This document shows, one piece after another, positions 34,645-44,958 of a stretch of DNA of 64,000 bases (the first letter of the stretch is position 1; each line of letters begins with the position of its first letter). The notes beneath the pieces were generated by a model, which was not told the DNA's origin, searched no databases, and saw only the letters and a program-made list of their open reading frames with translations. Origin of the DNA: Earliella scabrosa (taxonomy: Eukaryota; Basidiomycota; Agaricomycetes; Polyporales; Polyporaceae); contig JABYQQ010000017.1 in NCBI GenBank assembly GCA_022605405.1, positions 1 to 64,000 of the forward strand, given 5' to 3'. The translations under genes were made by a program, and so were the position numbers.

Positions 34645-35461
34645 ATGGACGAACGCACTCAGACTTCTCTCATCGCGACAGTCCGTGAGGAAGCGCGGTA
34701 CAGGCCCGGCAGCCGGGTTCCGGTGGGCGAGCTGGAGTACGCCGTGAAATTCACCTGGGGCAAGATCCACATGCACGTAAGTATCACAGTGTCCATGGCC
34801 GCCCATTGTTGACCCTCGGGTCAGGTTTGGCTGTTCCTGCATGGGCCAACGGATGTCGCGCGACGGACGCTAGCTCGCAGCCTGGTCGCGTTGCATTGCA
34901 AAACGCTACATGAAGCCCACAAGATCCCGTTGGACTTGTGGCTTATGCTGCGCGATCTGCACTTCATCGTGCTCGCGATTCACGGTGACCTTGACGAGAG
35001 GGACGAGGCAGTTGTGGAGGTGTTCTTGGCGCTCATCCGCTACTTCACTCCTCACGCGGTCCTCTGGCCGTCGAATGTCCTTGAGCACGGGGACCAAGAC
35101 TTCACGGCCACACTCGCCGCCATCGTGAACTGGGCGAAGCAGCGGCTCGATAGAGTGAGTGCCATGCGAGCTGGGTTTGCCGAAGCGAGCTCACAATTGC
35201 GCTCAGATTCGCTTCCGCCACGGGCCTATTTTTGAAGACATCGCGCTCAAGGGGTATCGAGACATGGTCGGGCGTGAGCCACCCACAGCCGAGAAGGGCG
35301 TGCAAGCCGGTAGCCCGGACGAGCCGGAAAGGGAGGAGGAACGGTTGCAGGTGGGGCCTCTCAGGGGACCATGGAGGGTACAAGGACCACTGCCGGCTTT
35401 CCCCCAGGGCGTGCATCCGGGAGAGTTTCCTCTACCCGTGCGCGTCGAGTCTTCCCTGTAG
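34645..35461 (+). CDS. Orphan accessory protein, tandem family member 2
   Basis: Exons 34645-34776, 34825-35154 and 35207-35461 give 238 aa. Start MDERTQTSLIATVREE was chosen because it aligns with MFQRIQTSFIATVRDD of the preceding gene; an in-frame ATG at 34600 would add 15 residues. Shared blocks: KIPLDLWLMLRDLHFIVLAIH, LALIRYFTPHAV, QDFTATLAAIVNWAK, then IRFRHGPIFED. It is clearly a tandem duplicate of the gene at 33660, older than recent because identity is patchy. Function unknown. Confidence 0.72.
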
Positions 35462-35606
35462 TTAGCGGGTGTACTGACGCTGGTGCCACGTGCCCACGCG
35501 CGCGGCGGCCGCGTGCGCGTGTTGCTCACGTGATGGGAAACCAATGCAAAGCAGCAACTGGGGATCGTAGACGCACGGCCCGATTGCAACAACCCCGTCG
35601 CCGTCG

Positions 35607-36511
35607 ATGCCTACGTCGTACGTGTTCACCACCGAGGCCGACAAAGTCCCGCTGGGGCTGGCGCATCTGGGGGCGCTGTCCCCACTTCACGTGTTCACCT
35701 ACGCGCGTTGGCCCAGCGAGAACTCCTCGTCCGGGCCCGAGGCCACCGCCGATGAGGTGCGATACTACATCAGGATAAATCGTCTGCCGCGACGCATCAA
35801 TGTAAGCAATGTTTGCTTGTTCTCTGGTAGCTGGGGCTGACACACAAATCCAGATCCCACTATGCCTTCACGGATTCAGCTGGAACGACGGCCACATCTA
35901 CGACGTGATCCTGCTGCTGTTGGCTTCAGATTATCTGAAACTGCCAGCGAGGGACACGGAGTGGATGTCAGAGCTAGTGCTGTTCCTGCGGGCGCAATGG
36001 TCGCGCGAGCGCGATTGCGGAGAGCCGATTGTGTGGGGGTTCTTCCGCGCGAAGATGATCCAGATGACAGCGGACACCTGCGAAGGAGAGCCGGCCGACA
36101 CCCGCCAGCAGATTCAACGCCTGGTGAGGTGGACCAAGTCCCATCTACCGGTGGTGCGTACGGCGCGCCCGCAACTCAAGACATCCGGCTGACCTGTTAC
36201 AGGGACTTTTCCAATACGAAGGCGCCACTACGAAAGGCATAGCGAAAGCGACGGCGGAGGTGGCGCAGACCAAACGTTACCGCGACGTTGGGACGCACAC
36301 GGAAGAGGCGTTCTGTGGAGTGGAGACGGAGGGGCGGTACTGGTTGACGCGCTACCCGGAGCCTAAGCCGGTCGACGACGGCTGGCTGTCCGCGGTTTGG
36401 ACTGATGACGATCCTCGCGAACGCGGAGGTCTGCGAGTCGTCCACAAACCCGAGATCCCAGTCCTGCTGGCCGTCAGTGGCTCTCGCGGGTATCCCTCGT
36501 ACGATGATTAG
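35607..36511 (+). CDS. Orphan accessory protein, tandem family member 3 (diverged)
   Basis: Exons 35607-35801, 35854-36153 and 36203-36511 give 267 aa (start MPTSYVFTTEADK). It keeps the three-exon plan of the two genes before it: a ~60-codon first exon ending in a charged strand, a 100-codon helical middle (HIYDVILLLLASDY ... LVRWTKSHLPV) and a third exon beginning near a Phe-Gln-Tyr. Sequence identity to the others is low, so family membership rests on layout, order and a few positions (end of exon 2, VNWAK/VRWTK). Function unknown. Confidence 0.65.
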
Positions 36512-36639
36512 CTTGTATCTAGACACCGCGCCTAGCGGACTTGGGCTGCAGCCGAGATCGCCTCTCTCCGATTCCAAATACGCGATGCGCATGAGCTGGC
36601 GCGCCGAACGTTGCACAAGCTTCCCTTCCTTGACCTTCG

Positions 36640-37390
36640 ATGGGGCCGCCGCTCTATAGTGTCCGCCTGCGCGAGCGGGAGACAGCAAATCTGGCCAGAG
36701 TCGAGCCGGACGCCAGCGATACACCTCCCCCTCTGAGCCCGGACGACGGGAGAGATTCGCCACCGCCTCTCATGCCAGTGGACGGGAGAGACTCTCCTCC
36801 ACCTCTCGTGGGTCCCGCTGAACCAGGGCGGATGGATGGCGAGAACGTAGACCGCATGTGGGCGGCCACATCATGGGCGGTGCCATGGCGCGAGGGACCA
36901 TTACACGATGGAGGCGAGAACGGCGCTACCAGCGGGACGGAGGAGAATGTGGACGGCGGAACGACCGGGGGCGTCCACGTGAACTGGGGAAGGGTCGAGG
37001 CTTTCCGGGCCTGGGCGAATAGGCGGGTGGATGTAAGTGCCATCTATGCTCTGTGGAGAGTGCACCCGCTCTAACTCCAACTAGGAAGTCGGTTCCATCG
37101 GTGCCGGGGAACACGTCCCCTTCGATGTGAGTTCCTGAGCCGCAGGTTCGCAGTGAGGGGAACTAACGGGAGACAATTTGGGTGTAATCTGCGCAACATT
37201 AGATGGGAGCACGTTATATCCATGTAGACCGCCACATTGCATCGGCGCTCAGAAGATTGAGACTGGCAAGATTGGGGGCGAGGTCTCAGCGTCTGGCTGA
37301 GGAACTTGACGTTATCGAGGTGAGGAAGCCGACTTTGTCCTTCGCGAGGTGCCGTCCCACTGAATGCAGGTGGCAGACGGAGATGAATAG
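36640..37390 (+). CDS. Small Pro/Asp-rich orphan protein
   Basis: Four exons, 36640-37032, 37085-37126, 37203-37319 and 37370-37390, give 190 aa in frame. If the last intron is retained the frame stops at 37433 instead. The N-terminal half has three imperfect units of the form PPPL(S/M/V)...DGRDS. A short conserved-looking block (NWGRVEAFRAWANRRVD) ends exon 1, and exon 3 is Arg/Leu-rich and helical (SALRRLRLARLGARSQRLAEEL). No known family. It follows the tandem trio on the same strand by 128 bp. Confidence 0.55.
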
Positions 37391-38426
37391 ACTGCTACAC
37401 GAACAAAACCCGGTTGAGCAACCCGGTCGCTAAGCCTTTGGCCTAATAGAATACAGTAGACTGAACTATGCCGCACGGACGGAGATCGTGTGTGCGCGAA
37501 GTACGCGGACTCCACGCCTAACTGCGTATGGGGCATGGTGACACAGGAGAATGGCAGAAGCGGTGCGCTGAAGTTGGAGTGCTTCGGGGGGTGGGCGGGG
37601 CGCACTGTTGAAGACAGGAGCACGGGGGATTACAGGTGGAACCCGCGCACCAGTCCTGTGTCGGGCTGACGCGGAGCTCAAATGAGTGCCCGCTGGGCTC
37701 TGCTGCGGGGACATCGGGACGGCACCGGCATGGTGTGAGTGGGCCGCTCGCAGGAGTAGCGCGTGGATTGGAGACGGAGGAACCGCCGGGTGACTCCTTG
37801 GTCGGGACAAGATAGCGAGATGCGCTAACAGCTGGGAGACCGGATTCTGAACTCTGCGCCGAGCGGGTTAGGACGACGTGGGCATGACAGCGCGCCGTGC
37901 AACCATGGCTCAAATGCTCTGGTCCAGGGACGTCTTCCGGCGGGATGGATCCTGCGAGTGGCCCTACCCAAGGACATTTCCGGCACATAGGTAGCGTGGA
38001 GCTGCTACTACCCAGCAGCGCGGGATTTGGGTGAGCGACATGGCATTGTTGCGGATTCGGCACCAGAATGACCTGCGCCCACCGCGGCGCCCCCTGGTAG
38101 TGTGGCAAGGTTACATGACGGTCATCAGTCCCGGACTTCACGGTGGGCGTCGTGAACGTGCAGGTAGGCGCTGCTCCCACGAGGTGGCGGGCACGCAGTT
38201 CTTGCATTGGCTAACAGAGCGAAAATGGATGAGAATGAGCTAACAAAGACAGAGTGTTGTAGATGGCGCTGCCGAGGAAGATGGAGCAACAAAGCACACT
38301 GGACATCGTGAAAGCAAGAGAAGGAAACACGGACGGGGAAAAGCAGCATCGACAAAGCGGATAGAAAGCAAAGCGAGGCGGAGGCGAGAGCAGGGACAAC
38401 AAGAAGGCGTGCGACGTATGGACGAA
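37391..38426. other. Gene-poor stretch, nothing recognised
   Basis: A minus-strand frame is open over 37518-38207, but its composition (Ser/Pro/Cys/His without helices) and the lack of splice logic argue against a protein. I assign no gene. Confidence 0.4.
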
Positions 38427-38962
38427 CTACGAGCGAGTGAGTAGTGCTAAAACGGTCTCATAATCGAGGCCGTAGAGCTCTTGAAGCCGCAGGGCCACGC
38501 TAGGAACGTGTAGGAAGGACGGCAGTGAGTGCGAACTCGAAACCAAATGGTGGAGATACTGACTAGCGCTGATCAGTGTGTGCGAGAAGGCCGGTTTTGG
38601 GCTGGGGAGGGGTGAGTGGGAGGGGGCTGCGGCCGGGGCTGACAACTTACCTGGATCAATGAGAGCCTCGCCCGCGACAACTGCGGAGGAGGGACGAAGA
38701 GGCGTGTCGAGCCTCGAACGTTGACGAGCTCGAACTGGGCCGCACCCATGGCCTAGAGGAGGGATTGCATGATGGAGGGGGACGGGCTGTGCTGGAAAAT
38801 GGAACTCACCTGGAGGAAAGAACGCCAAGTGAGAAACCTCGGCGCGACACCTCGGCGAAACAACGCCGCAAAAACCTGAGTGCCGAAAAGATCAGTGCCA
38901 AGCAGGAGGGTGCGGGCCGAAAGGAGGACACCAACAAGAGCGTGGTGGTGGGCAGAAGGCAT
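38427..38962 (-). CDS. Micro-gene, 90 aa, five exons (copy 1)
   Basis: Minus-strand exons 38962-38936, 38875-38810, 38752-38651, 38568-38564 (5 nt) and 38499-38427. The model was solved by comparison with the copy at 41547-42069: exon lengths are 27/30, 66/66, 102/102, 5/5 and 73/73, and the frame closes only with the 5-nt microexon. Aligned residues include MPSAHH / MPSGHR, VFAALFRRG / IFARLFGHS, LTWRSFLQAMGAA / IRWAAFTQAMSAA, LFVPPPQL / RFLPPASL, RYVA / KYIA, and YGLDYETVLALL / HGVDLSIVQRLL. Basic and probably helical; nucleic-acid binding would be a guess. Introns are 53-85 bp, normal for this genome. Confidence 0.62.
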
Positions 38963-39309
38963 GGCGGAGCAGCAGGCACGAGATTGAAGGAGAATGGCGA
39001 AGGATGGCCGGCGGAGCGCAGCAGCGGGGATCGAGAGTGCAAGCCAGAGAGTCAGAGGGAGAGGACAGAAGACGACGGTGAGGGGCAACCTGACGCCAGC
39101 GGGAAGGCCACGACGCGGGATTGGTGAGCGGCTGCCGCCCGCTTGGATCCCCAACGCCTCTTGCCTCCGCACCACGCACGCCTCTTGCGGCCGCACCAAG
39201 CACGCCTCTCGACTCCGCACGCCGTTCTTGACAGTTAGGGTCCCAGCAGGAGCGCTGCCAAGAGAACACTGGAGATAGGCTGGCAACGGCGGAGGAAGGG
39301 GAAGGAAGG

Positions 39310-40330
39310 GGAAGGGTATGAGGTGAGTGCTATCCTGCACGCCCTCAGCACCCTCCCGACGCGTCCGACACGCCCTCTACGACTGATTGGACGTGTACAC
39401 GTCCTTCTCGACGACCTACACGGCGAAATCCACGCGACGCCGCCCTCGTCGACCCCCTGCTTGGTGTCGTACCCCCCGCCCCGACGCGCGCACGCCCTCC
39501 ACCACCCCTGTCCGCCCCTGTGCACCCTCCGGACGCGTGTACACGGCCTGTTCGACCACCTACACGACGAGAGCGCCCTGCGCACCCTGGCGACGCGTCT
39601 GACACGCCCTCTACGGGTCCGACACGTCCTCTGCGACGGATTGGACGTGTACACGCCCTCTTCTACCACCTACATGACGAGATCCACGCGACACGGCGCT
39701 CCTCCACGCCCTCCTCCAACGACTGGAGTCTTACCCACCGCCCCGACGCGTGCACGCCCTCCACCACTCCAGTCCGCCCTGTGCACCCTCCGGACACGTC
39801 CTGCGCGTCCTGCGCGCCCTCCGCACCCTCCCGACGCGTCCGACACGGCCTCGACGACGGATTGGACGCGAACACGCCCTCCTCGACCACGTCAACACCG
39901 CTGTGCGCCCTCTTCCCCCTCCGGACGCGTCCGACACACCCTCTGGACGCGTCCTGCATGTCCTCTAGGACGGATTGGACGTACACGCCCTCCTCCACAC
40001 CTCCACGACGGTCCTCAACGCCCTCTTCCAACGACGGCAGTCCTATTCGCTGCCCCGACGCGCCCACGTCCTCCACCACCCCTGCGCGCGATGCTCGACG
40101 TGTACACGTCCTCGTGGCCGCGTATCCGCCGCCCTCGACGCCCTGTACGACCAAATCAACGCGTCCACGTCCACGTCCACACGTCCACGCCCTGGTCCGT
40201 GCGTATCCTCAGCCCGCGAGGCCCTGTACCACCAAATGGGTGCGTACACGCGCTCCAGACTGCGTACACGCCGCGGCGACGTGTATGCGCACCGCTCGAG
40301 GCGTATGAGACCTGCTGAACGCACCCTCCA
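39310..40330. repeat. Degenerate GC-rich higher-order repeat
   Basis: Phrases recur at irregular distance: CGACGCG(C/T)GCACGCCCTCCACCA near 39482, 39743 and (changed) 40056; GATTGGACG(T/C)G(T/A)ACACG near 39392, 39640, 39861 and 39972. This suggests three or four decayed copies of a unit of about 250-300 bp built from shorter CGCCCTC(C/T)NCGAC steps, akin to the 40-bp array further right. Long frames on both strands follow from the composition. Confidence 0.75.
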
Positions 40331-41546
40331 CGCCACCTCCAGTGGTACACGCGGTCAGGACCCTTGTCCGGCCTCTCTTACGGGAGGGTGAGCTGCGGAC
40401 GTTGTCCACGCACACGGCAATCGCTCGAGCCGTGTCCTGCCCAACGACGCGTCTCTTCGCGGCATCACAGTGCCTACAGGGCGGGCGGGATCGGTGACTG
40501 CAGCCTGCGACGGGGCGTGGACGACCTCACCTCGGGCGACGTGCATGTCAGTCGCAGCTCGGGGACGCATCGGCCGTTGGGCCTGGACGGGCAGACTGGG
40601 TCTTCAACACGACAAGTGAGTTGATCGTCTGGCCTGGCTTGTCTGACTGGCTCCGAGGGTGCATTCTGGGCTAGCGGTGCTAGGATGACCCCGTCAGCGG
40701 CTGCGCGGCACACCGGACAAAAGGCGCGTACGCCGTCCGCGAGGCATCTCCGGGCTCAGGGAGGGGTCGCTTGCTCAGCAACGTGGTCTGGACGTCGGCT
40801 ATCCATGCTTGACGCGGGGGACAGGAGCTGCGCAGCGGGGACTGCAGCGTCGAAGGAGCCAGATATTCGACCAAAGCGCCGCGGGGATGTACGGTGAGCG
40901 GTAGTACAAGCTTGAGATATTTGACCAATGGCGCTGTATGGATCAAATATTTCACTCCAAATCATCCGCCAGGATTTGACCGAGGTAGAGACGTATGTCT
41001 CTGGGCGAGTGCTTGTGTCGCACTCCACGACACGTCTGTCCCCCTCGTGGACAGGTCTCCAGGCTTCTCGACGCCCGTCGGCCCGCCACATCCCGCGGCG
41101 CACATCGACGACACCTCGGCATCCTCAACAACGCGTCCGGAAGCTGGTCGATGCTCGTGCGCCAACCCAAAGCACGTCCGCGCGCTGCGCGGCACGTCTC
41201 CCTTTTCAAGACACGGCTGCAACGCGCCGTCTACCCGGCGTATCTGCCGTTGTCAGCGCGTACACCTACACGACCGTCCGTGCGCGTCCTCGTGAATGAG
41301 TCACGGTGCGCCCTCACGCGCCGTACGCGTCCGCGTCAACGCGCGGCCGTGCTTGATCCAGGTTAAAGAGCGTCCGCTGTACACCCAGTGTGCGAAGGGT
41401 TGCAGAACGCACGGAGCGCGCTTTGAGGGGCGGATCCAGAAGGACCATGGTAACGGGCAGCACACCGACGAACAGGGTGAGATTCAAGATGGTGATCACA
41501 AAGCTGGAGGCAACACGACTAAACTACGGAACGATGTATGGACGGG
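40331..41546. other. No recognised gene
   Basis: GC-rich sequence with short frames on both strands. Around 40910-40965 two AAATATTT-like motifs (GAGATATTTGACC, TCAAATATTTCACTCC) repeat the subterminal motif. Fragments of the CGACGCGTCC type continue to about 41350. Confidence 0.45.
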
Positions 41547-42069
41547 CTAACCACGACGAAGGAGGCGTTGAACGATGGACAAATCAACGCCATGGTGCGC
41601 TTGCAGGACCCCGGCTATGCTGGGCGTAGTGTCAAACAACGACAAGAGAAGGCGAGGAGCAGTTGGGCTGACTATTTCTGAGTGGGTCTGTCTAGCAAAC
41701 CATGCTTAGGCTTGAGGGGCGTCAGTGGCAGTGAGAGGGAGCGAGGTAGCAGAGGATCTTACCTGAAAAAATGAGACTTTTGTCTGACCCAAGGAAGCCG
41801 GAGGGAGAAAACGCCGTTTGAGACCACGCCCATGCTGGACTCGATATCCGGCGGCGCTCATGGCCTATAGGCAATGTGGTAGCAGGGAAGGGCGTGGAAC
41901 GGACGGACTTACCTGGGTAAAGGCGGCCCACCGGATGAATGTCGGAGTGGAGGAGTGGCCGAAGAGCCGAGCGAAGATCTGAACAAGGGAACATCATCAA
42001 TGGGCAGATATTGCCAGTGCCAAGAGGCAGGAGACTGACCTGGAGGTGAAGACGGTGGCCGGACGGCAT
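41547..42069 (-). CDS. Micro-gene, 91 aa, five exons (copy 2)
   Basis: Minus-strand exons 42069-42040, 41978-41913, 41864-41763, 41677-41673 (5 nt) and 41619-41547. All exon sizes except the first equal those of the copy at 38427-38962, and splice borders are canonical (GTCAGT, GTAAGT, GTAAGA, GTCAGC donors). It encodes MPSGHRLHLQ, then a helical, Arg-rich chain ending LSIVQRLLRRG. Retained frame and conserved splice sites in two diverged copies argue for selection on a protein. No family recognised. Confidence 0.62.
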
Positions 42070-42544
42070 AGCGATGACGGATTACAAGACAGCAAGTAGA
42101 GAGCTAGGGCGAGCGTGCAGACAGCAGAAAGAAAGCGACTGAGAAAGCGAGAGGAGCCAGATAGGAAGTATGGAGAAAGGTGGCCAGAGGAGGTAGCCGT
42201 GGGGACGCCAGCACAACGTTGATATGTACGCGCGCGTGACCGCGACGTTGTGCACGCCCACACGCACGCAACTTGACCGGCTGTCCCTTCCTTGGCTACC
42301 GCCCACCCTCCCGATTCGAAGCCACGACCGGAGATACCGAGTGGATACTAACAGGCCGAGCTCGGACGGGGTAGGAGGGCAGAGCGGGGAGGAAAAGAAC
42401 AGGTAAGTTCCTTTTGGCCTTGCTTCAATACCGTCGCTCCGTGCCGCCCCCTGCCAACGTCCTGCCCTCGTTTGCCCACTCCTACCCGCGTTTGCTCGAC
42501 GGGTCGATGCCGCCCACGACACGTCTCCGCCCCTCGGTCGCGTG

Positions 42545-43857
42545 CATAACCGGTGTACGCCCTCCACGACCCCTCTCTGGTGTCCACGACGCGTCTCCGA
42601 CCTCCACGACCCGTCTGTCGTGTGTCAGACGCGTCCCGGCCCTCCACGACGCGTCTCCGATGCCTCTCTCCTGTCTCAGAGGCGTCTGCGCCCTCCTCGA
42701 CCCGTCTGACGCGTACCATACGCGTCCCCGCCCTCCACGACCTCTCTCTCGCGTACAACACGTGTCCCCGCCCTCCACGACCTCTCTTTCGTGTGCACAA
42801 CACGTCCCCGCCCTCCTCGACCTCTCTCTCGCGTACAACACGCGTCCCCGCCCTCCTCGACCCCTCTCTCGCGTACAAGACGCGTCCCCGCCCTCCTCGA
42901 CCCGTCTCACGCGTGCACGACGGGTGTCCGCCCTCCTCGACCTCTCTCTCGCGTACAAGACGCGTCCCCGCCCTCCTCGACCCCTCTCTCGCGTACAAGA
43001 CGCGTCCCCGCCCTCCTCGACCCGTCTCACGCGTGCACGACGGGTGTCCGCCCTCCTCGACCTCTCTCTCGCGCACCACACGCGTCCCCGCCCTCCTCGA
43101 CCCCTCTCTCGCGTACCACACGCGTCCCCGCCCTCCTCGACCCCTCTCTCGCGTACCATACGCGTCCCCGCCCTCCACGACCTCTCTCTCGCGTACAACA
43201 CGCGTCCCCGCCCTCCTCGACCCCTCTCTCGCGTACAAGACGCGTCCCCGCCCTCCTCGACCCGTCTCACGCGTGCACGACGGGTGTCCGCCCTCCTCGA
43301 CCCCTCTCTCGCGTACCATACGCGTCCCCGCCCTCCACGACCTCTCTTTCGTGTGCACAACACGTCCCCGCCCTCCTCGACCTCTCTCTCGCGTACAAGA
43401 CGCGTCCCCGCCCTCCTCGACCCTTCTCTCGCGTACAAGACGCGTCCCCGCCCTCCTCGACCCGTCTCACGCGTGCACGACGGGTGTCCGCCCTCCTCGA
43501 CCTCTCTCTCGCGTACAAGACGCGTCCCCGCCCTCCTCGACCCCTCTCTCGCGTGCACGACGGGTGTCCGCCCTCCTCGACCTCTCTCTCGCGCACCACA
43601 CGCGTCCCCGCCCTCCTCGACCCGTCTCTCGCGTACCATACGCGTCCCCGCCCTCCACGACCTCTCTCTCGCGTACAACACGCGTCCCCGCCCTCCTCGA
43701 CCCCTCTCTCGCGTACAAGACGCGTCCCCGCCCTCCACGACCTCTCTCTCGCGTACAACACGTGTCCCCGCCCTCCACGACCTCTCTTTCGTGTGCACAA
43801 CACGTCCCCGCCCTCCTCGACCTCTCTCTCGCGTACAAGACGCGTCCCCGCCCTCCC
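42545..43857. repeat. 40-bp minisatellite, about 33 copies
   Basis: The unit has the form CGCGTCCCCGCCCTCCTCGA followed by CCCCTCTCTCGCGTACAAGA, with a few variant classes (GTCTCACGCGTGCACGACGG, TCTTTCGTGTGCACAACA). Variants recur in blocks of three units (for example 42961-43080), showing higher-order amplification. Three units equal 120 bp, so long frames stay open on both strands; they are not genes. The array lies about 1.1 kb inside the right end of the element. Confidence 0.95.
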
Positions 43858-44360
43858 ACCCTCGTCAACATGTCCACAACCACGACATGTCCGCCCGCAG
43901 CGCAGCCCCGTGGCGCACTGCATGCCAGCTCCCGGGCTCTGTCTCCTGCACGACAGGTGTCAGGCCGAGACGCGTTTCTGGCGTCGAAGGCGGGTCTGCG
44001 ATCTCGACTCCGCCACGTCCACCCTCGTCGACGCTTCTGTAGCCTGCACGCCCCGCCTGGCCCTCCACGACAGCTCTCTCGCCTGCACGAGGTGTCTGCG
44101 AGCAACAGGCGACCTCAACGACGTGTCTGCGACCACCACGCCGGGACTCCGGCCTCCACGACCGGCTGCGAGTGCAACGACGGAACTCGGACACCTGGCC
44201 GCCTCTCGCCCTCCGCGAGGTGTCTGGCTGGCTCTCATTGCAAGCAACACCCTGTCTGCACCCTCGACTCGGACGCGTGTCCACGCGGGTCAACGCGCGT
44301 GCGTCTGCACACTGGTCGACGCGCGTGCGCGATCCAAACCCGGTACGCGCCCTTCACGGT
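43858..44360. repeat. Diverged flank of the minisatellite
   Basis: CGTCNNNG and CCTCCACGAC steps continue with loss of the 40-bp period up to the first right subterminal motif at about 44364. No gene is seen. Confidence 0.55.
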
Positions 44361-44363
44361 TAG

Positions 44364-44800
44364 AAATATTTGATGCAGGCGGAGACGAGCAAGAGGGAAA
44401 AATATTTGACATGTCACAAGAGTAGATACAGTGTTACGTCAGCGGTAGGAAATATTTGAGACAAGAAGAGCAATGGCTTGGAGATACAGCGCCGGACGAC
44501 CTATGTACGGATGAAATAATTGACTGAGCGAGAGAGCGGCGGCTACAGAAAGTTCAAATATTTGAATGCGGAGGAGCGTGTGCCGATGTAGGGTAGAGCA
44601 TTGGCAAGGCTGAATGGAGGAAGGAAATATTTGAGGGTGTCGTGCAAATATTTGAAGGGAGCGTGCGCAAGAGGGGAAATATTTGGACGTAGAGACTGCC
44701 GTGCAGCGCGACCAGAGTTGGGGATGAAATATTTGAGGAACAGTGAACTAAGCAGAGAGTGAGCTCGCGGCGGTGAGAGAGGCGTGAAATATTTGAGACG
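44364..44800 (-). repeat. Right subterminal array of GAAATATTTGAG motifs
   Basis: About ten copies of G(A/G)AAATATTTGA(G/C) occur in 430 bp (near 44364, 44398, 44449, 44556, 44626, 44646, 44677, 44726, 44787, with a variant AAATAATTGA at 44514). This is the reverse complement of the left array motif, so the two arrays point in opposite directions. A further echo of the TIR motif AGATGATCTGAG lies at 44855-44866. Confidence 0.85.
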
Positions 44801-44879
44801 GGTGGAGGAATGAGCTGAGGGTGTGCTGGGGTGTAGAGCGCCGTAGGGAGGAGCCAGATGATCTGAGGGCGGTCTAATG

Positions 44880-44951
44880 TTAAGGCGGATAAATAGTTGT
44901 CTTTTACCGTAGCTAAGCCGGTGAGATGATCTGACTTAACTGATACAAGTG
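44880..44951 (-). repeat. Right terminal inverted repeat (72 bp)
   Basis: The reverse complement begins CACTTGTATCAGTT and pairs with 9939-10010. The 32 inner bases match at 31 positions. The outermost base 44951 abuts the second copy of GTATGCG. Because the host gene frame runs into the TIR, a minus-strand read-through would add 12 residues (HLYQLSQIISPA) before a stop at 44913. Confidence 0.92.
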
Positions 44952-44958
44952 GTATGCG
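44952..44958. repeat. Right target-site duplication (7 bp)
   Basis: GTATGCG, an exact copy of 9932-9938. On the minus strand it is CGCATAC, the end of the last complete codons (GCA TAC) of the N-terminal half of the interrupted gene. Confidence 0.9.

Larger units (their letters stand above)
9939..44951. mobile_element. 35-kb KDZ-family DNA transposon with TET/JBP and accessory genes
   Basis: The boundaries come from four independent signs: inverted termini at 9939-10010 and 44880-44951; a 7-bp duplication outside them; inverted subterminal AAATATTT arrays; and interruption of a host gene that reads in frame when the interval is skipped. The element encodes a KDZ transposase (CxC2-like Cys cluster, RNase H-like fold signature), a TET/JBP dioxygenase, a divergent-HMG protein and about ten accessory genes. 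KDZ elements carrying TET/JBP and HMG-type genes are known from basidiomycetes (Iyer et al. 2014). The exact ends and the full cargo list here are read from this sequence. No frameshift or premature stop was found in the transposase or TET/JBP model, so the copy looks potentially autonomous. Confidence 0.92.

Noticed and set aside
37518..38207. 229-codon minus-strand frame
   Set aside because: Ser/Pro/Cys-rich without predicted structure, no splice or paralogue support; left unassigned.
42545..43857. CRISPR-like regular array
   Set aside because: Units are contiguous direct repeats with no unique spacers, in a eukaryotic genome.
42348..44425. Long open frames (up to ~600 codons) on both strands across the 40-bp array
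   Set aside because: A 40-bp unit without stop codons in the frames it cycles through gives three-frame openness; the translated repeats shift register and show no family or splice evidence.
9939..44951. Starship, Helitron or Polinton identity for the giant element
   Set aside because: No tyrosine recombinase of the Starship captain type, no Rep/helicase, and no DNA polymerase B or retroviral-type integrase were seen; the transposase is of the KDZ type with TIRs and a target duplication.
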